In this document: piece by piece, positions 24,659 to 35,553 of the stretch
Layout: each line of letters opens with the position of its first letter
Position numbering within the stretch: position 1 is the stretch's first letter
NCBI GenBank assembly: GCA_023251515.1
Contig: JAHEYQ010000007.1
Location: 2,924 to 50,352 of the forward strand
Origin: Bacteroidales bacterium
Lineage (GTDB): Bacteria; Bacteroidota; Bacteroidia; Bacteroidales; JACABE01
Reading direction: 5' to 3'
Length of the DNA: 47,429 nt
The notes under the pieces: model-generated
Database searches by the model: none
The model's input: only the letters and a program-made list of their open reading frames with translations
Told to the model about the DNA's origin: nothing
Program-made: the position numbers and the translations under genes

Positions 24659-25903
24659 ATGAAGAAAAAGAAATGGATGATTATCGGGATTGCAGCTATA
24701 GTTTTGGTTGTAGTTTGGTATTTTGCAGGCAGAAGCGACAAAGGCAATGAGACAGTGCTTGTAGGAGTTAAAAAAGGAAATTTCGATATCAATGTAACAA
24801 CTACGGGTGAACTTGATGCCAAAAGTTCGCAGGAAATTTATGGTCCGGAAGGTTTACGAACCATCGGAATCTGGCAAGTGAAAATTAGTGAGATAATTCC
24901 AGATGGTACTGTAGTTGACTCTGGTGATTTTGTAGCCACCCTCGACCGAACAGAAATCAGTAATCGGATCAAAGATGTTCAAACCGAGCTCGAGAAACTC
25001 GAATCACAACTGACCCGAACCAGATTGGATACAACTCTCGAACTTAGAAGTGCCCGCGACGAGCTTATTAATCTGAAATTTGGTATGGAAGAGCGTCAGA
25101 TTACACTTGACCAATCAAAATATGAACCACCTGCAAGCATACGTCAGGCAGAAATAGATTTACAAAAAGCCCAACGTAATTACGAACAAGCTGTTCAGAA
25201 TTATAAACTCAAACACAGCAAAGCTAAAGCTACAATGGGTGAAATAACAGCTTCTTACGATCAGTCGAAACGCAAATTCGATAATTTGATGACCGTTTTA
25301 AATGATTTTACCATTAAAGCTCCGAAAGCTGGGATGGTTATTTACAAACGAGATTGGGATGGAAAGAAACAAGGAGTTGGCGCAACTGTAAATGCCTGGA
25401 GCAATGTTGTTGCTACCCTGCCCAATCTATCGAAAATGATTTCTAAAACTTATATTAACGAAATAGATATCAGTAAAGTAAAGGTTGGACAGAAAGTAAG
25501 AATAGGTGTGGATGCTTTTCCTGAAAAGAAATTTACCGGTGAAGTAAAAGAAGTTGCCAATATTGGTGAACAAATGCGTGGATCAAATGCTAAAGTGTTT
25601 GAAGTGAAGATATTAGTAAATGAATTCGATTCCATTCTTCGTCCTGCAATGACAACCAAAAATACCATCATTACTGCCGTAATACCCAATGTATTATTTG
25701 TACCCATTGAATGCGTTCATACCAGTGACAGTATAACATTTGTATATAAATCAAGCGGAGGAAGCGTTGTAAAACAACAAGTTAAAGCTGGTGCCAGCAA
25801 TGAAAACGAAATTATCATCACCAATGGTTTGGACGAAAAAGACAAAGTATTTTTATTGCCTCCGGAAAAAGCTGATAAAATTAAACTTGTAAAATTGCCA
25901 TGA
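24659..25903 (+). CDS. Periplasmic adaptor (HlyD/MacA-like membrane fusion protein)
   Basis: The 414-aa protein has one N-terminal membrane segment (about 5-23), a barrel-sandwich/lipoyl region (TTTGELDAKSS; DFTIKAPKAGMVIY), a long helical hairpin (about 95-215, including KDVQTELEKLESQL and RQAEIDLQKAQRNYEQAV), and a beta-barrel domain (KVKVGQKVRIGVDAFPEKKFTGEV). It should link an inner-membrane pump to TolC. Its stop overlaps the permease start by 4 bp (ATGA). A TAATTTTG element at 24523-24530 is a possible promoter. Confidence 0.9.
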   Translation: MKKKKWMIIGIAAIVLVVVWYFAGRSDKGNETVLVGVKKGNFDINVTTTGELDAKSSQEIYGPEGLRTIGIWQVKISEIIPDGTVVDSGDFVATLDRTEISNRIKDVQTELEKLESQLTRTRLDTTLELRSARDELINLKFGMEERQITLDQSKYEPPASIRQAEIDLQKAQRNYEQAVQNYKLKHSKAKATMGEITASYDQSKRKFDNLMTVLNDFTIKAPKAGMVIYKRDWDGKKQGVGATVNAWSNVVATLPNLSKMISKTYINEIDISKVKVGQKVRIGVDAFPEKKFTGEVKEVANIGEQMRGSNAKVFEVKILVNEFDSILRPAMTTKNTIITAVIPNVLFVPIECVHTSDSITFVYKSSGGSVVKQQVKAGASNENEIIITNGLDEKDKVFLLPPEKADKIKLVKLP

Positions 25904-27300
25904 CAGATCTGAAAAAACTATTTGAACGCAAGGAAACCAATCGGTTTTCATATATACTCAACATAGCTCTCGAGGCGGTTTTGGCTAATAAATTCCGCTC
26001 AATGCTCACTGCTTTAGGGATTATTTTTGGTGTAGCAGCTGTTATTGCTATGATGGCAATAGGAAATGGCGCTCAACAGGAAATTCTGGAGCAAATAAAA
26101 TTGGTAGGTGTAAACAATATTATTATAACGCCTAAAGTTGAGAAAAAAGGAAGTGAAAAACAAGAAAGCGAATCTAATCAAAGCTCTGCTAATGATGAAA
26201 AAAGCAAAGAGAAATTCTCACCAGGACTAACCATCAAAGATGCAGAAAGTATCAGAGAAATTGTGCCAACAGCCAAACTAATCAGCCCTGAGGTGATTTA
26301 CGAGACCAAAATCATAAAAGACGGTATCAGCAGTACAGCTAAATTGTCAGGTGTTACCCCCGATTATTTCACTGTATTTAATTTAGAAGTAGCTCAGGGT
26401 CAGATGTTCAATAATGAACAACTTAAAGAAGGAAAACAGGTTTGTATTATCGGACAGGTAATTAAATCGAAATTATTTCCAAAAGAAGATCCGATAGGAA
26501 AGTTTATTAAATGCGACAATGTATGGTTGAAAGTTATCGGAGTTATCCAAGGCAAAAATGTAAGTGCTTCTGCCAGCGAAAATCTGGGAATCAGCGATTA
26601 TAACAAATTCATCTATGCCCCTTTGCAAACACTTTTGCTTCGTTACAAAGATCGTTCGCTGGTAAATGCAGCCTCATTAAGTGGAGGAGGAATGTATGCA
26701 GGTGACGATGAAGTTTATATAACCGGAGGCTCAGATGATGTTGATAATTTCAATCAGATTGATAAAATTATTGTTCAGGTTGACGATTCTAAAAATGTGA
26801 AAGCAACTACCGAAATTCTAACTAAAATGCTCAAACGTCGTCATGCCGGAGTTGAAGATTTTGAAGTAAAAGTCCCGGAAATGCTTTTGAAACAAGAACA
26901 GAAAACCAAAGATATTTTCAATATTGTACTTGGAGCTATTGCAAGTATATCGCTAATTGTAGGCGGTATTGGTATTATGAATATCATGTTGGCATCTGTA
27001 ATGGAACGCATAAAAGAAATTGGTGTTCGTCTTGCATTAGGTGCAACCAAAAGAGATGTAATTACTCAATTTTTATCAGAAGCAACTATGATAAGCCTTA
27101 GCGGAGGAATTACGGGTATTTTACTTGGAATTGCACTGGCAAAAATTATCACACAAGTTTCTGGAATTCTGACGATTATTTCGCCATTATCTATCGTTGT
27201 ATCATTTTTTGTTTCAGCAAGTGTAGGTATTTTATTTGGCTATATGCCTGCTCGAAAGGCTGCTATGCAAGATCCTGTTACTTCATTACGACATGAGTAA
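25900..27300 (+). CDS. MacB/FtsX-type ABC transporter permease
   Basis: The 466-aa protein has one N-terminal transmembrane helix (around 34-56, LTALGIIFGVAAVIAMMAIGNGAQ), a periplasmic MacB-core domain with a Lys/Glu/Ser-rich linker near 85-108, and three C-terminal helices in an FtsX domain (IVGGIGIMNIMLASVMERIKEIGVRLALGA). The ending PARKAAMQDPVTSLRHE is typical. There is no ATPase domain in this protein and no ATPase gene beside it, so the nucleotide-binding subunit must be encoded elsewhere. Confidence 0.9.
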   Translation: MTDLKKLFERKETNRFSYILNIALEAVLANKFRSMLTALGIIFGVAAVIAMMAIGNGAQQEILEQIKLVGVNNIIITPKVEKKGSEKQESESNQSSANDEKSKEKFSPGLTIKDAESIREIVPTAKLISPEVIYETKIIKDGISSTAKLSGVTPDYFTVFNLEVAQGQMFNNEQLKEGKQVCIIGQVIKSKLFPKEDPIGKFIKCDNVWLKVIGVIQGKNVSASASENLGISDYNKFIYAPLQTLLLRYKDRSLVNAASLSGGGMYAGDDEVYITGGSDDVDNFNQIDKIIVQVDDSKNVKATTEILTKMLKRRHAGVEDFEVKVPEMLLKQEQKTKDIFNIVLGAIASISLIVGGIGIMNIMLASVMERIKEIGVRLALGATKRDVITQFLSEATMISLSGGITGILLGIALAKIITQVSGILTIISPLSIVVSFFVSASVGILFGYMPARKAAMQDPVTSLRHE

Positions 27301-27398
27301 ATAAATAAAACAGAAAAAGTTAAACCAAATCAAACCGTCAAATTTAAATATAAGAAATAAGACTTTGACCGTTTATAAGAAATAAAATCAAACACAAA

Positions 27399-28874
27399 AT
27401 GAAAAAGATTATTTTTTCAACTATCACATTAATAGCAATTTGCTTTTCTGTTAATGCTCAAGACAAAACCAAATTACTCAGTTTCGAAAATATTATCAAC
27501 ATGGCTAAAAACCAATCCCCTGATGGTTTGGTTGCCAAAAACAAATACCTTGGAAGTTATTGGCAATTTCGTAGTTATAAAGCTGCCTATTATCCAATGC
27601 TTACATTAGATGCTACTTTACCAAACATCAATCGAAGTATCACAAAAATTCCCTTAGGTGATGGCAGGGAAGTGTTTCAGGAACAACGTTCTACAGATTA
27701 TTCTATGAAAATGAGTTTATCAAAAACCATTGGATTAACAGGCGGGCAATTATTTATCAATTCAGGGCTCGAACGTTTGGATGTTTTTAAAGATTCTATC
27801 ATAACATCTTATCTCTCAAACCCAATTACAGTAGGTTATCGTCAACCCATATTTAACTATAACCCATATCGTTGGGAACGAAAAATTGAACCTATCAAGT
27901 TTGATGAAGCCAAACAAACCTATCTGGAAGATATGGAGCAACTTTCGATAAAAGCCAGTAATTTGTTTTTCGATTTGCTTGATGCTCAGATAAGAACGCG
28001 TATTGCAAAAGTAAATCAGGCTAATAATGATACTTTATATAAGATTGCTCAGGGAAGATATAATCTGGGAAAAATTGCTGAAAATGAACTACTTCAACTC
28101 GAATTAAGTTTGCTCAACTCTAACCTGCAAGTAGAACAAACCAAAAATGATGTAGAAGTAAATTTGTTTCGCTTGAAATCATTTTTAGGTATAAAAGACA
28201 ATGAAAAAATAGATTTACTTGTCCCTCAACAATTTCCAAACTTCAAAATAGATGCTTCCAAAGCAGTTACTGAAGCTCGAACAAATAATTCAGAAGCTCT
28301 TTCATTTGAACGCAGATTGCTTGAAGCCAAAAGTTCTGTTAACCGAGCAAAAATGGAAAACCGTTTTAATGCCAATTTGTATGCACTTTATGGTTTAACC
28401 CAAAGTGCTGTTGAGTTTGCCAATGTTTACAAAAATCCTCAGGATCAGCAGCAATTGTCATTAGGCTTGCAAATCCCTATTTTAGATTGGGGCTTGGCGA
28501 AAGCTAAAATTAAAGTAGCTGAATCGAATGAAGAACTAATTAATACTCAGGTAGCTCAACAAAAAATCGATTTCGACCAACAAGTACTTATCAAAGCCAT
28601 GCAATTTAATATGCAGTATAATCAACTGATGATTGCCGCCAAAGCCGATACCATTGGTTCAAAAAGATTTGAAGTAACCAAGGCACGTTATATGATTGGT
28701 AAAGTGGATATTACAGAACTAAATATAGCAATGACTGAAAAAGACCGTGCTACACAGGATTATATTTCAGCTTTGCGTTCTTTTTGGAATACTTATTACG
28801 AAATACGGAAACTTACTTTATTCGATTTTGCTATAAATAAACAACTTAGCGTTGATTTTGACAGCCTGAAATAA
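27399..28874 (+). CDS. TolC-family outer-membrane efflux protein
   Basis: The 491-aa protein has a signal peptide (about 1-20, FSVNAQ) and the long helical repeats of the TolC/OEP family (for example QVEQTKNDVEVNLFRLKSFLG and ELNIAMTEKDRATQDYISAL). It forms the outer-membrane channel of the efflux set encoded by the two preceding genes. A 98-bp gap separates it from the permease. No terminator is clear downstream. Confidence 0.9.
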   Translation: MKKIIFSTITLIAICFSVNAQDKTKLLSFENIINMAKNQSPDGLVAKNKYLGSYWQFRSYKAAYYPMLTLDATLPNINRSITKIPLGDGREVFQEQRSTDYSMKMSLSKTIGLTGGQLFINSGLERLDVFKDSIITSYLSNPITVGYRQPIFNYNPYRWERKIEPIKFDEAKQTYLEDMEQLSIKASNLFFDLLDAQIRTRIAKVNQANNDTLYKIAQGRYNLGKIAENELLQLELSLLNSNLQVEQTKNDVEVNLFRLKSFLGIKDNEKIDLLVPQQFPNFKIDASKAVTEARTNNSEALSFERRLLEAKSSVNRAKMENRFNANLYALYGLTQSAVEFANVYKNPQDQQQLSLGLQIPILDWGLAKAKIKVAESNEELINTQVAQQKIDFDQQVLIKAMQFNMQYNQLMIAAKADTIGSKRFEVTKARYMIGKVDITELNIAMTEKDRATQDYISALRSFWNTYYEIRKLTLFDFAINKQLSVDFDSLK

Positions 28875-29018
28875 GTATTACCAATTATAACACAAGCTTT
28901 TTTTTAAAAATAAACAATTAGCTGATTAGTATCTAAATAAAACAATACTGATTTTTAATTTTATCGAATTTAAAAAATGGTAATTGTACTCTTTATAGTC
29001 ACATTTAATTAATTCAAA

Positions 29019-30328
29019 ATGAACAAATTTCTTCTTACTTTTTTATTAATTTTTGTTTCAGCAAATCTGATAAATGCACAAAATCTATCTCAAGAGAAAT
29101 TAAATTTAATGAATCCAATAGAATTTGATTTAAGTGATTCAAAATCTACAATATGGAATTGGGATACTATATATGGATATGATGAATACAATGTTTTACA
29201 AAATAAATTCACTCAAACATTTAATATCAATGGGAAAGTAGTTATTCGTTTGATGGAAAAATGGCAAAATAACCAATGGGTTTTTTATAGCCGCAACCAA
29301 TATACTTATGACATAAATAATAATTTGACATCAGATATTGGTGAAGATTGGGTTAATAATAACTGGGAATTTAATTTAAAAGTAATTTACACCTATAATT
29401 CAAATAATTATATTGAAACGGAATATTTGGAATACTGGCATAATAACACAATTTATAACAAAGGTTTATATTCATATACTTATAATACAGATGGAACTAT
29501 ATCTGAGAAATTATATAAAAAGTTTCAAAGTAATATTTGGGTGAATTTAACTAGATGGATATACACCTACAATTCTTCTGGAAGTATGCTTACACAAATA
29601 TACCAGAGATGGACTAATAATGTTTGGGTAAACGACATTAAAAGATCATATAATTATGATTTAAATAATTTTTTAATTACAAATTTAGAAGAAACATGGA
29701 TGAATAATTCATGGTTAAATAGCATCTTTTCACTAAAACGTATAATTCAAATGGAGATTTGATTTCAGATTTATGGCAAAGCTGGCAAAACAATCAATGG
29801 GAGACTCTTAGTAAAAAAACATCCTCTTATGACAGTTTTGGAAATAAATTAAATACAATTACAGAACAATGGATAAATAACTCATGGGAGGTAAATAATA
29901 AGCTTACATATGCATATGATTCTTATGGAAATTCAATTGACGGAAAACAAGAAAAATGGCAAAATAGCAATTGGATTTTGTATTCAAATTTTATTGATGT
30001 TTTTTCTTCAAAAAATTCAATATATATGGCTTATGCTGCTCATTATACTGCTCATTTTACTTCATTTACAACAGGTATAACAAAAAATAATGATGATTCT
30101 ATCTTATCAATTTATCCTAATCCGGCTAATGATAAAATTACTATTAGCAAAAACAATATTAATCATATAAGTATATTTGATATACATAGCAAAGAAGTTA
30201 TTTCAATAGATGGAAATCAAAAAGAAAATTCGATTAATGTAAATGTAAGTAGCTTATCAAAAGGCATTTATTTTGTTCAAATAAAAACAAATAATGGCGT
30301 TATAAATAAAAAAATCGTTATAGAATAG
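29019..30328 (+). pseudogene. T9SS-sorted W-NN-W repeat protein interrupted by a frameshift
   Basis: Two overlapping ORFs (29019-29762 and 29759-30328) are one gene. The first has a signal peptide (about 1-20, ANLINAQ) and repeats of about 30 residues with W-x-N-N-x-W and Y-T/N-Y-N/D motifs. The second continues the repeats and ends in a T9SS type A sorting domain (SIYPNPANDKITIS, then LSKGIYFVQIKT). Restoring one T in the run at 29727-29730 gives WLNSIFFTKTYNSNGDL, which matches the spacing of WVNLTRWIYTYNSSG. The break is thus a one-base deletion or a sequencing error. Intact, the product would be secreted and surface-attached; its partner is unknown. Confidence 0.85.
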
Positions 30329-30343
30329 TAAGTGATTCAAATT

Positions 30344-30382
30344 AAAAAAGGAGCAATTTCAAGTCGAAATTGCTCCTTTTTT
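30344..30382. terminator. Bidirectional terminator between the T9SS repeat gene and infB
   Basis: A perfect 17-bp stem (30344-30360 with 30366-30382) has a 5-nt loop and A/T tracts on both sides. It serves both convergent genes. Confidence 0.92.
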
Positions 30383-30398
30383 AATTTATAAACTTCAA

Positions 30399-33300
30399 TT
30401 ATGAAAGTTTACGTTTTACTTCTGTTTCTTCGTAACCTTCAACAATATCGCCAACTTTAATATCATTGAAATTTTCAATATTCAAACCACATTCATATCC
30501 GGCAGCTACTTCTTTCACATCATCTTTGAAACGTTTCAGAGAGCCTAATCGTCCGGTATAAACTACGATACCATCGCGAATAATTCTGATTTTGGTATGA
30601 CGAGTAATTTTCCCATCAAGAACCATACATCCTGCAATAGTTCCGACTTTTGTAATTTTAAATACTTCACGGATTTCAATATTTGCAACAATTTTTTCAA
30701 CAATATCAGGAGAAAGCATACCTTCGATAGCAGCTTTAATTTCGTTGATAGCTGTGTAAATAATTGAATATAAACGAATATCAATTTGTTCCTGTTCTGC
30801 AAGCTTACGAGCACTTAATGATGGACGAACCTGGAACCCAATAATGATAGCTTCTGAAGCAGATGCTAGCAATACATCAGATTCGGTAATTTGTCCAACA
30901 GATTTGTGAATAACCTGAAGCTGAACTTCTTGTGTTGAAAGTTTCAATAATGAATCAGAAAGTGCTTCAACAGAACCATCCACATCTCCTTTTACAATGA
31001 TGTTTAATTGTTTGAAATCTCCTATAGCAATACGACGTCCGATTTCATCCAATGTAATGTGTTTTTGTGTACGGATACCCTGTTCACGTTGCAATTGCAG
31101 ACGTTTGTTAGAAATATCTTTAGCTTCACGTTCATCAGTCATTACATTAAATTTATCACCAGCCTGTGGAGCGCCATTTAAACCCAGTAAAAGAACTGGT
31201 GCAGATGGACCAACTGATTTTACAGAGGCATTTCGTTCGTTATACATCGCTTTTACTTTTCCGTATGTAGAACCTGCCAAAACAACATCTCCGATTTTTA
31301 TAGTTCCGTTCTGTACCAATATTTTTGCAACATAACCTTTGCCTTTATCCAAAGCTGATTCAATTACAGTTCCTGATGCTTTTTTATTTGGATTTCCTTT
31401 TAAATCAAGCAATTCAGCTTCAAGAAGTACTTTTTCGAGTAATAATTCAACATTAAGACCTTTCTTTGCAGAAATTTCCTGGCTTTGGTATTTACCACCC
31501 CAATCTTCTACCAAAATATTCATTTGAGCCAATTCTTCCTTAATTTTTTCAGGATTTGCATTTTGCTTATCTATTTTGTTGATAGCAAAAACAATAGGAA
31601 CATTTGCAGCTTGAGCATGATTGATAGCTTCTATGGTTTGAGGCATGATTTTGTCGTCGCAGGCAATTACAATAATTGCAACATCAGTTACTTTGGCACC
31701 GCGGGCACGCATCGCTGTAAAAGCTTCATGTCCCGGTGTGTCAAGGAAAGTGATTTTTTTACCGCTTTCAAGCTTAACTTCATATGCACCAATATGTTGG
31801 GTAATACCTCCGGCTTCACCAGCAATTACATTTGCATGACGAATATAATCTAGCAAAGAAGTCTTACCATGATCTACGTGACCCATAACTGCAACAATTG
31901 GTGCTCTTGGCATTAAATCTTCTTCTGCATCAATATCTTCATTATCACTAATTGCATCCAAAACCTCAACGCTCACAAATTCAATTTTGTAACCAAATTC
32001 ATCTGCAACAATACTTAATGCTTCTGCATCCAATCTCTGGTTGATAGATACAAACATACCCAATGACATACATGTAGAAATAACACTGGTTACAGGAACA
32101 TTCATCATAGAAGCCAATTCGTTAGCTGTTACAAATTCTGTAACTTTAATTACTTTCTTTTCTTCTAATGACTTTTGCTCTTCTTGTTGTGATTTTTCAA
32201 CAATCTGGCTTCTTTTTTCTCTACGATATTTAGATGTTTTAGATTTTCCTAAAGGACTTAAGCGAGCCAATGTTTCTTTAATTTGCTTTTCGATAGCATT
32301 TTCATCAACAACGGTTGCTTTCTTAATTTTAAATTCAGTTTTCTTTTTTACAATTTTGCTGTCCTTATTGTCTTTATCATCTTTATTAACATGCTTTTTA
32401 ATTTCATGTTTCTTGGTAGCACTCTGAGTATTAATGTTTTCAACAACTTTGTTTTTCTCTTTGATACGAGGACGTTTTTTATCAGTCTTTTTATTTTCTG
32501 ATGAAGATGCAACCGGTTGAGGTTTCTTTACTTCAGGTTTATTAAACTGAGAAAGATCTATTTTATTTAAAATTTTCGGACCTTCTAGTTTTTCGTATTT
32601 TGTTTTAATAAAATTATCCTGTTTTGCTTCTGTAGTAGGAATGTTTGATACATTCTGAGCTGGTTTTTCTGCTACAACTTCATTTTTCAATTCAGGTTTT
32701 GTTTCAGAAACTGGTGCTTTTTGTTGTTCTTTTACAACATTAACCGGATTATCTTTTTTAAATTGTTCTTTTTGTTTCTGTTTAAATTCAGCTTTTTTCT
32801 CCTGTTTTTCTCTTTCTCTTTCAGCTTTTGATTTTTTATCGGGTTTTGTTTTCAGATTTATTTTTGAAAGATCAAGTTTCCCAATTACTTTAATCTTATT
32901 TTCAGATTCTTTTTCAGTAGAATCTTCATCAACAGAATCTTCAATTTCTTCAGAATCTTCAGTTTCTTCATTCTCTTCTACAGAAATTTCATCCTCATCT
33001 ATTTCAAAAACTTCTTCCTGAATTTCAGGCTCTGTTTCTATTATCTGAGAATTATATTCCTGTTTATTTTCATTAGTAATAGATTCTATCTCAATATCTT
33101 CAACTCCTTCTTTTGATTCAGATACTGATTCTATTTCTTCAATCGGTAATTCTATTGATTTTTCTTCAATATCAATAATTTCAATAGCTTTTTCTTCAGT
33201 TTTTTCAGGAATAATTTCAGCAACAACTTCCATTTCCGCTTCTTCTTCAACTATTTCTTTTGGAATAATCACAGGTTCAGGTTTAGGCATTTCTTTTTGC

Positions 33301-33653
33301 TGAACTTTAGGCTCAGATTTAAAACTCTTATCTGAAAATCCAGCCATATTTTTGATGCTGATTTCGGGCATATCATCTTCATCATCCTGATGTTTCTTTT
33401 TCTCAAGGTCATCAATAGACAAAGAATGACGGTTGGTGATTTCCAGTCCGATCTTTGTTGCAACTTCTTTTACTTTCTTTTCTGATTGAAACTCTTTAAC
33501 CAGAAGTGCATACATGGTGTCCGAAATTTTGGTATTCGGATTGTTTTCAATTTTGTGGCCTTTCTTCAAAAGAAATTCAACAACAGTAGATATTCCTATG
33601 TTAAATTCTTTTGCAGCTTTGCTCAATCGGATGTTTTTTAATTCTTCTGCCAT
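30399..33653 (-). CDS. infB: Translation initiation factor IF-2
   Basis: The 1084-aa GTPase brings initiator tRNA to the 30S subunit. An N-terminal IF2_N-like module (about 1-55) is followed by a long, highly charged low-complexity region (about 65-500, Glu-rich then Lys-rich) and a second IF2_N module near 510-560. The G domain starts near 585 ([27 protein letters not shown]). Domains II to IV complete the C-terminus. The protein is longer than E. coli IF-2 because of the linker. It is last in rimP-nusA-infB. Confidence 0.97.
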   Translation of the reverse strand: MAEELKNIRLSKAAKEFNIGISTVVEFLLKKGHKIENNPNTKISDTMYALLVKEFQSEKKVKEVATKIGLEITNRHSLSIDDLEKKKHQDDEDDMPEISIKNMAGFSDKSFKSEPKVQQKEMPKPEPVIIPKEIVEEEAEMEVVAEIIPEKTEEKAIEIIDIEEKSIELPIEEIESVSESKEGVEDIEIESITNENKQEYNSQIIETEPEIQEEVFEIDEDEISVEENEETEDSEEIEDSVDEDSTEKESENKIKVIGKLDLSKINLKTKPDKKSKAEREREKQEKKAEFKQKQKEQFKKDNPVNVVKEQQKAPVSETKPELKNEVVAEKPAQNVSNIPTTEAKQDNFIKTKYEKLEGPKILNKIDLSQFNKPEVKKPQPVASSSENKKTDKKRPRIKEKNKVVENINTQSATKKHEIKKHVNKDDKDNKDSKIVKKKTEFKIKKATVVDENAIEKQIKETLARLSPLGKSKTSKYRREKRSQIVEKSQQEEQKSLEEKKVIKVTEFVTANELASMMNVPVTSVISTCMSLGMFVSINQRLDAEALSIVADEFGYKIEFVSVEVLDAISDNEDIDAEEDLMPRAPIVAVMGHVDHGKTSLLDYIRHANVIAGEAGGITQHIGAYEVKLESGKKITFLDTPGHEAFTAMRARGAKVTDVAIIVIACDDKIMPQTIEAINHAQAANVPIVFAINKIDKQNANPEKIKEELAQMNILVEDWGGKYQSQEISAKKGLNVELLLEKVLLEAELLDLKGNPNKKASGTVIESALDKGKGYVAKILVQNGTIKIGDVVLAGSTYGKVKAMYNERNASVKSVGPSAPVLLLGLNGAPQAGDKFNVMTDEREAKDISNKRLQLQREQGIRTQKHITLDEIGRRIAIGDFKQLNIIVKGDVDGSVEALSDSLLKLSTQEVQLQVIHKSVGQITESDVLLASASEAIIIGFQVRPSLSARKLAEQEQIDIRLYSIIYTAINEIKAAIEGMLSPDIVEKIVANIEIREVFKITKVGTIAGCMVLDGKITRHTKIRIIRDGIVVYTGRLGSLKRFKDDVKEVAAGYECGLNIENFNDIKVGDIVEGYEETEVKRKLS

Positions 33654-33722
33654 CTGTTTTTTAATTTTATTCCTTGATATTGCAGTTTATAACTTAATTT
33701 TTATCTTTTAACTTCAATCGTT

Positions 33723-34958
33723 TTATTCAAATTCTGATTTTAAGATTCTGATTACTTCCAAAATGGTTTCTTCTTCCAAATCTGTTCGGTTTACCAGTTC
33801 TTCAATACTCAAATCCAATACACTACGAGCAGAATCACAACCAATATTTTTTAATTCATCAATAATCCATTGATCGATTTCATCTGAAAATTCTTGTAAA
33901 TCTACATCTTCTACATAAGAATCAGTATCTCTGTAAACATCAATTTCGAAACCGGTCAAACGACCTGCCAAACGGATATTATAGCCGCCTTTACCAATTG
34001 CCAGTGAAACCTGATCTGGTTTCATAAATACATCTGCACGTTTGGTTTTATCATCAATTTTTATTGAAGAAATTTTTGCAGGGCTTAATGCTCTTGTAAT
34101 GTAAAGTTCAGGATTGTTTGTAAAGTTTACAACATCAATGTTTTCATTTCTCAACTCACGAACAATTCCATGAATTCTGCTTCCTTTCATCCCAACACAA
34201 GCTCCTACAGGATCAATGCGGTCATCATAAGATTCAACTGCAATTTTTGCTTTTTCACCAGGAACTCTGACAATATTTTTAATCGTAATCAAACCATCAT
34301 AAACTTCAGGAACTTCAGCTTCAAACAACCTTTCCAAAAATACCGGTGAAGTTCTTGATAATATAATGTGTGGTGTATTATTTCTCAATTCTACCTGAAT
34401 TACAACAGCTTTAATAGAATCGCCTTTTCTGTAAAAATCAGAAGGAATTTGTTCTGATTTTGGTAAAATTAATTCAATGTTTTCATCATCAAGTACCATA
34501 ATTTCTTTTTTCCATACCTGATAAACTTCACCTGTTATAATTTCGCCAACTTTTTCTTTATATTTCTTATAAATATTGTTTTTTTCGTATTCCTGAATTT
34601 TTGAAACCAAATTTTGACGAATAGCAAGAATTTCGCGTCTGCCAAAATCTTTCATTTTTATTTCTTCAGAAACCTCTTCACCAATCTCAAAATCAGGCTC
34701 TATCTTAATAGCTTCTGAATATTCAATCTCACGATTATCATCTTCAGAAAAACCATCAGCAACTATAACGCGGTTGCGCCAGATTTCCAAATCGCCTTTA
34801 TCGATATTCACAATGATGTCGTAATTGTCGTCAGATTCATATTTTTTTATCAACATGCTTCTAAATACATCTTCCAAAATACGCATCATGGTTTCACGAT
34901 CAATATTTTTAAATTCTTTAAATTCCGAAAAGCTTTCTACTAAATTAATATTTTCCAT
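33723..34958 (-). CDS. nusA: Transcription termination/antitermination factor NusA
   Basis: The 411-aa protein binds RNA polymerase and nascent RNA. It has the NusA N-terminal domain (about 1-125), an S1 domain (about 130-200, GEIITGEVYQVWKKEIMV), and two KH domains (PVGACVGMKGSRIHGIVREL; VSLAIGKGGYNIRLAGRL). The tail has only a partial helical repeat (ELVNRTDLEEETILEVIRILKSEF), so the acidic repeats of E. coli are mostly absent. It lies 30 bp after rimP and 69 bp before infB. Confidence 0.97.
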   Translation of the reverse strand: MENINLVESFSEFKEFKNIDRETMMRILEDVFRSMLIKKYESDDNYDIIVNIDKGDLEIWRNRVIVADGFSEDDNREIEYSEAIKIEPDFEIGEEVSEEIKMKDFGRREILAIRQNLVSKIQEYEKNNIYKKYKEKVGEIITGEVYQVWKKEIMVLDDENIELILPKSEQIPSDFYRKGDSIKAVVIQVELRNNTPHIILSRTSPVFLERLFEAEVPEVYDGLITIKNIVRVPGEKAKIAVESYDDRIDPVGACVGMKGSRIHGIVRELRNENIDVVNFTNNPELYITRALSPAKISSIKIDDKTKRADVFMKPDQVSLAIGKGGYNIRLAGRLTGFEIDVYRDTDSYVEDVDLQEFSDEIDQWIIDELKNIGCDSARSVLDLSIEELVNRTDLEEETILEVIRILKSEFE

Positions 34959-34988
34959 TTTAATTTATTTTTAAAATGTAACTTCAGT

Positions 34989-35450
34989 TTATTTGAATGA
35001 TATTACAACTTTTGTTTCTTTAATTTCCTTAAATTCAATACTTTTTATTAAATCTTCCTCAACTTCAGATTTTTTTTTCTTTTTAGATGCCGGCAATTCA
35101 ATTTGAAAAAAATCTTCCTCAACAGCTTTTAATATACCTTTGATTTTTTTGCCATCAGAAAGTTTTGTTTCTATTTCTTTACCAATATTTTTTAAATATT
35201 GACGCTTTACTCTTAAGCCCAAATCTAAACCAGCAGATGAAACATCAAGCTCAAAATCTTCTGTTTCACGATCAAGATTAGATTCGATATGACGACTTAA
35301 TGATACGCAATCACTTATCGTAACACCATGATCTCCATCAATATATACAATAATTTGATTGGTAGTGCTTACGCTGAATTCAACCAAAAACTTGTCTGTT
35401 CCAACAAGGTTTTCTTCAATCAAATCTGCAATTTTCTGCTTACTTATCAT
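34989..35450 (-). CDS. rimP: Ribosome maturation factor RimP
   Basis: The 153-aa protein assists 30S subunit maturation. It matches RimP in the N-terminal region (FLVEFSVSTTNQIIVYIDGDHGVTISDCVSLSRHIE), in LDVSSAGLDLGLRVKRQYLKNIGKEI and in KGILKAVEEDFFQIEL. It is first in rimP-nusA-infB. A 22-codon upstream ORF ends in an ATGA overlap with its start codon, and a terminator-like hairpin lies about 20 nt upstream, so expression may be controlled in the leader. Confidence 0.94.
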   Translation of the reverse strand: MISKQKIADLIEENLVGTDKFLVEFSVSTTNQIIVYIDGDHGVTISDCVSLSRHIESNLDRETEDFELDVSSAGLDLGLRVKRQYLKNIGKEIETKLSDGKKIKGILKAVEEDFFQIELPASKKKKKSEVEEDLIKSIEFKEIKETKVVISFK

Positions 35451-35515
35451 ATTATTTTTTTAATAAAAGAGGGGACTACCGCCCCCTCAAAATATCTTTC
35501 GCCATTGATGTTCAT
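35447..35515 (-). CDS. Candidate leader ORF coupled to rimP (22 codons)
   Basis: An ATG at 35515 opens a 22-codon frame encoding MNINGERYFEGAVVPSFIKK plus two Ile. Its TGA overlaps the rimP ATG (ATGA). It spans the leader hairpin completely, so its translation would melt the stem. No homology is claimed; it is proposed from position alone. Confidence 0.3.
   Translation of the reverse strand: MNINGERYFEGAVVPSFIKKII
35469..35488 (-). promoter_or_regulatory. Terminator-like hairpin in the rimP-nusA-infB leader
   Basis: On the minus strand GAGGGG and CCCCTC form a GC-only/near-GC 6-bp stem with an 8-nt loop, followed at once by TTTTATT, 19 nt before the rimP ATG. It has the form of an intrinsic terminator but lies between the promoter element and the first gene, as in attenuators. 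Confidence 0.55.
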
Positions 35516-35519
35516 ACAT
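35487..35519 (-). CDS. Candidate 10-codon leader peptide upstream of rimP
   Basis: An ATG at 35519 begins the frame MYEHQWRKIF, whose TGA overlaps the first bases of the leader hairpin. It begins about 28 nt after the expected transcript start. A ribosome at its stop codon would cover the 5' arm of the hairpin. Chance occurrence cannot be excluded. Confidence 0.28.
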   Translation of the reverse strand: MYEHQWRKIF

Positions 35520-35553
35520 TAATAACTATTAATCAACATCATTTTTCAGACTG

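Noticed and set aside
31485..32501. Long antisense ORFs opposite infB
   Set aside because: They are shadows of the strongly biased infB coding strand (Glu/Lys-rich linker) and match no family.
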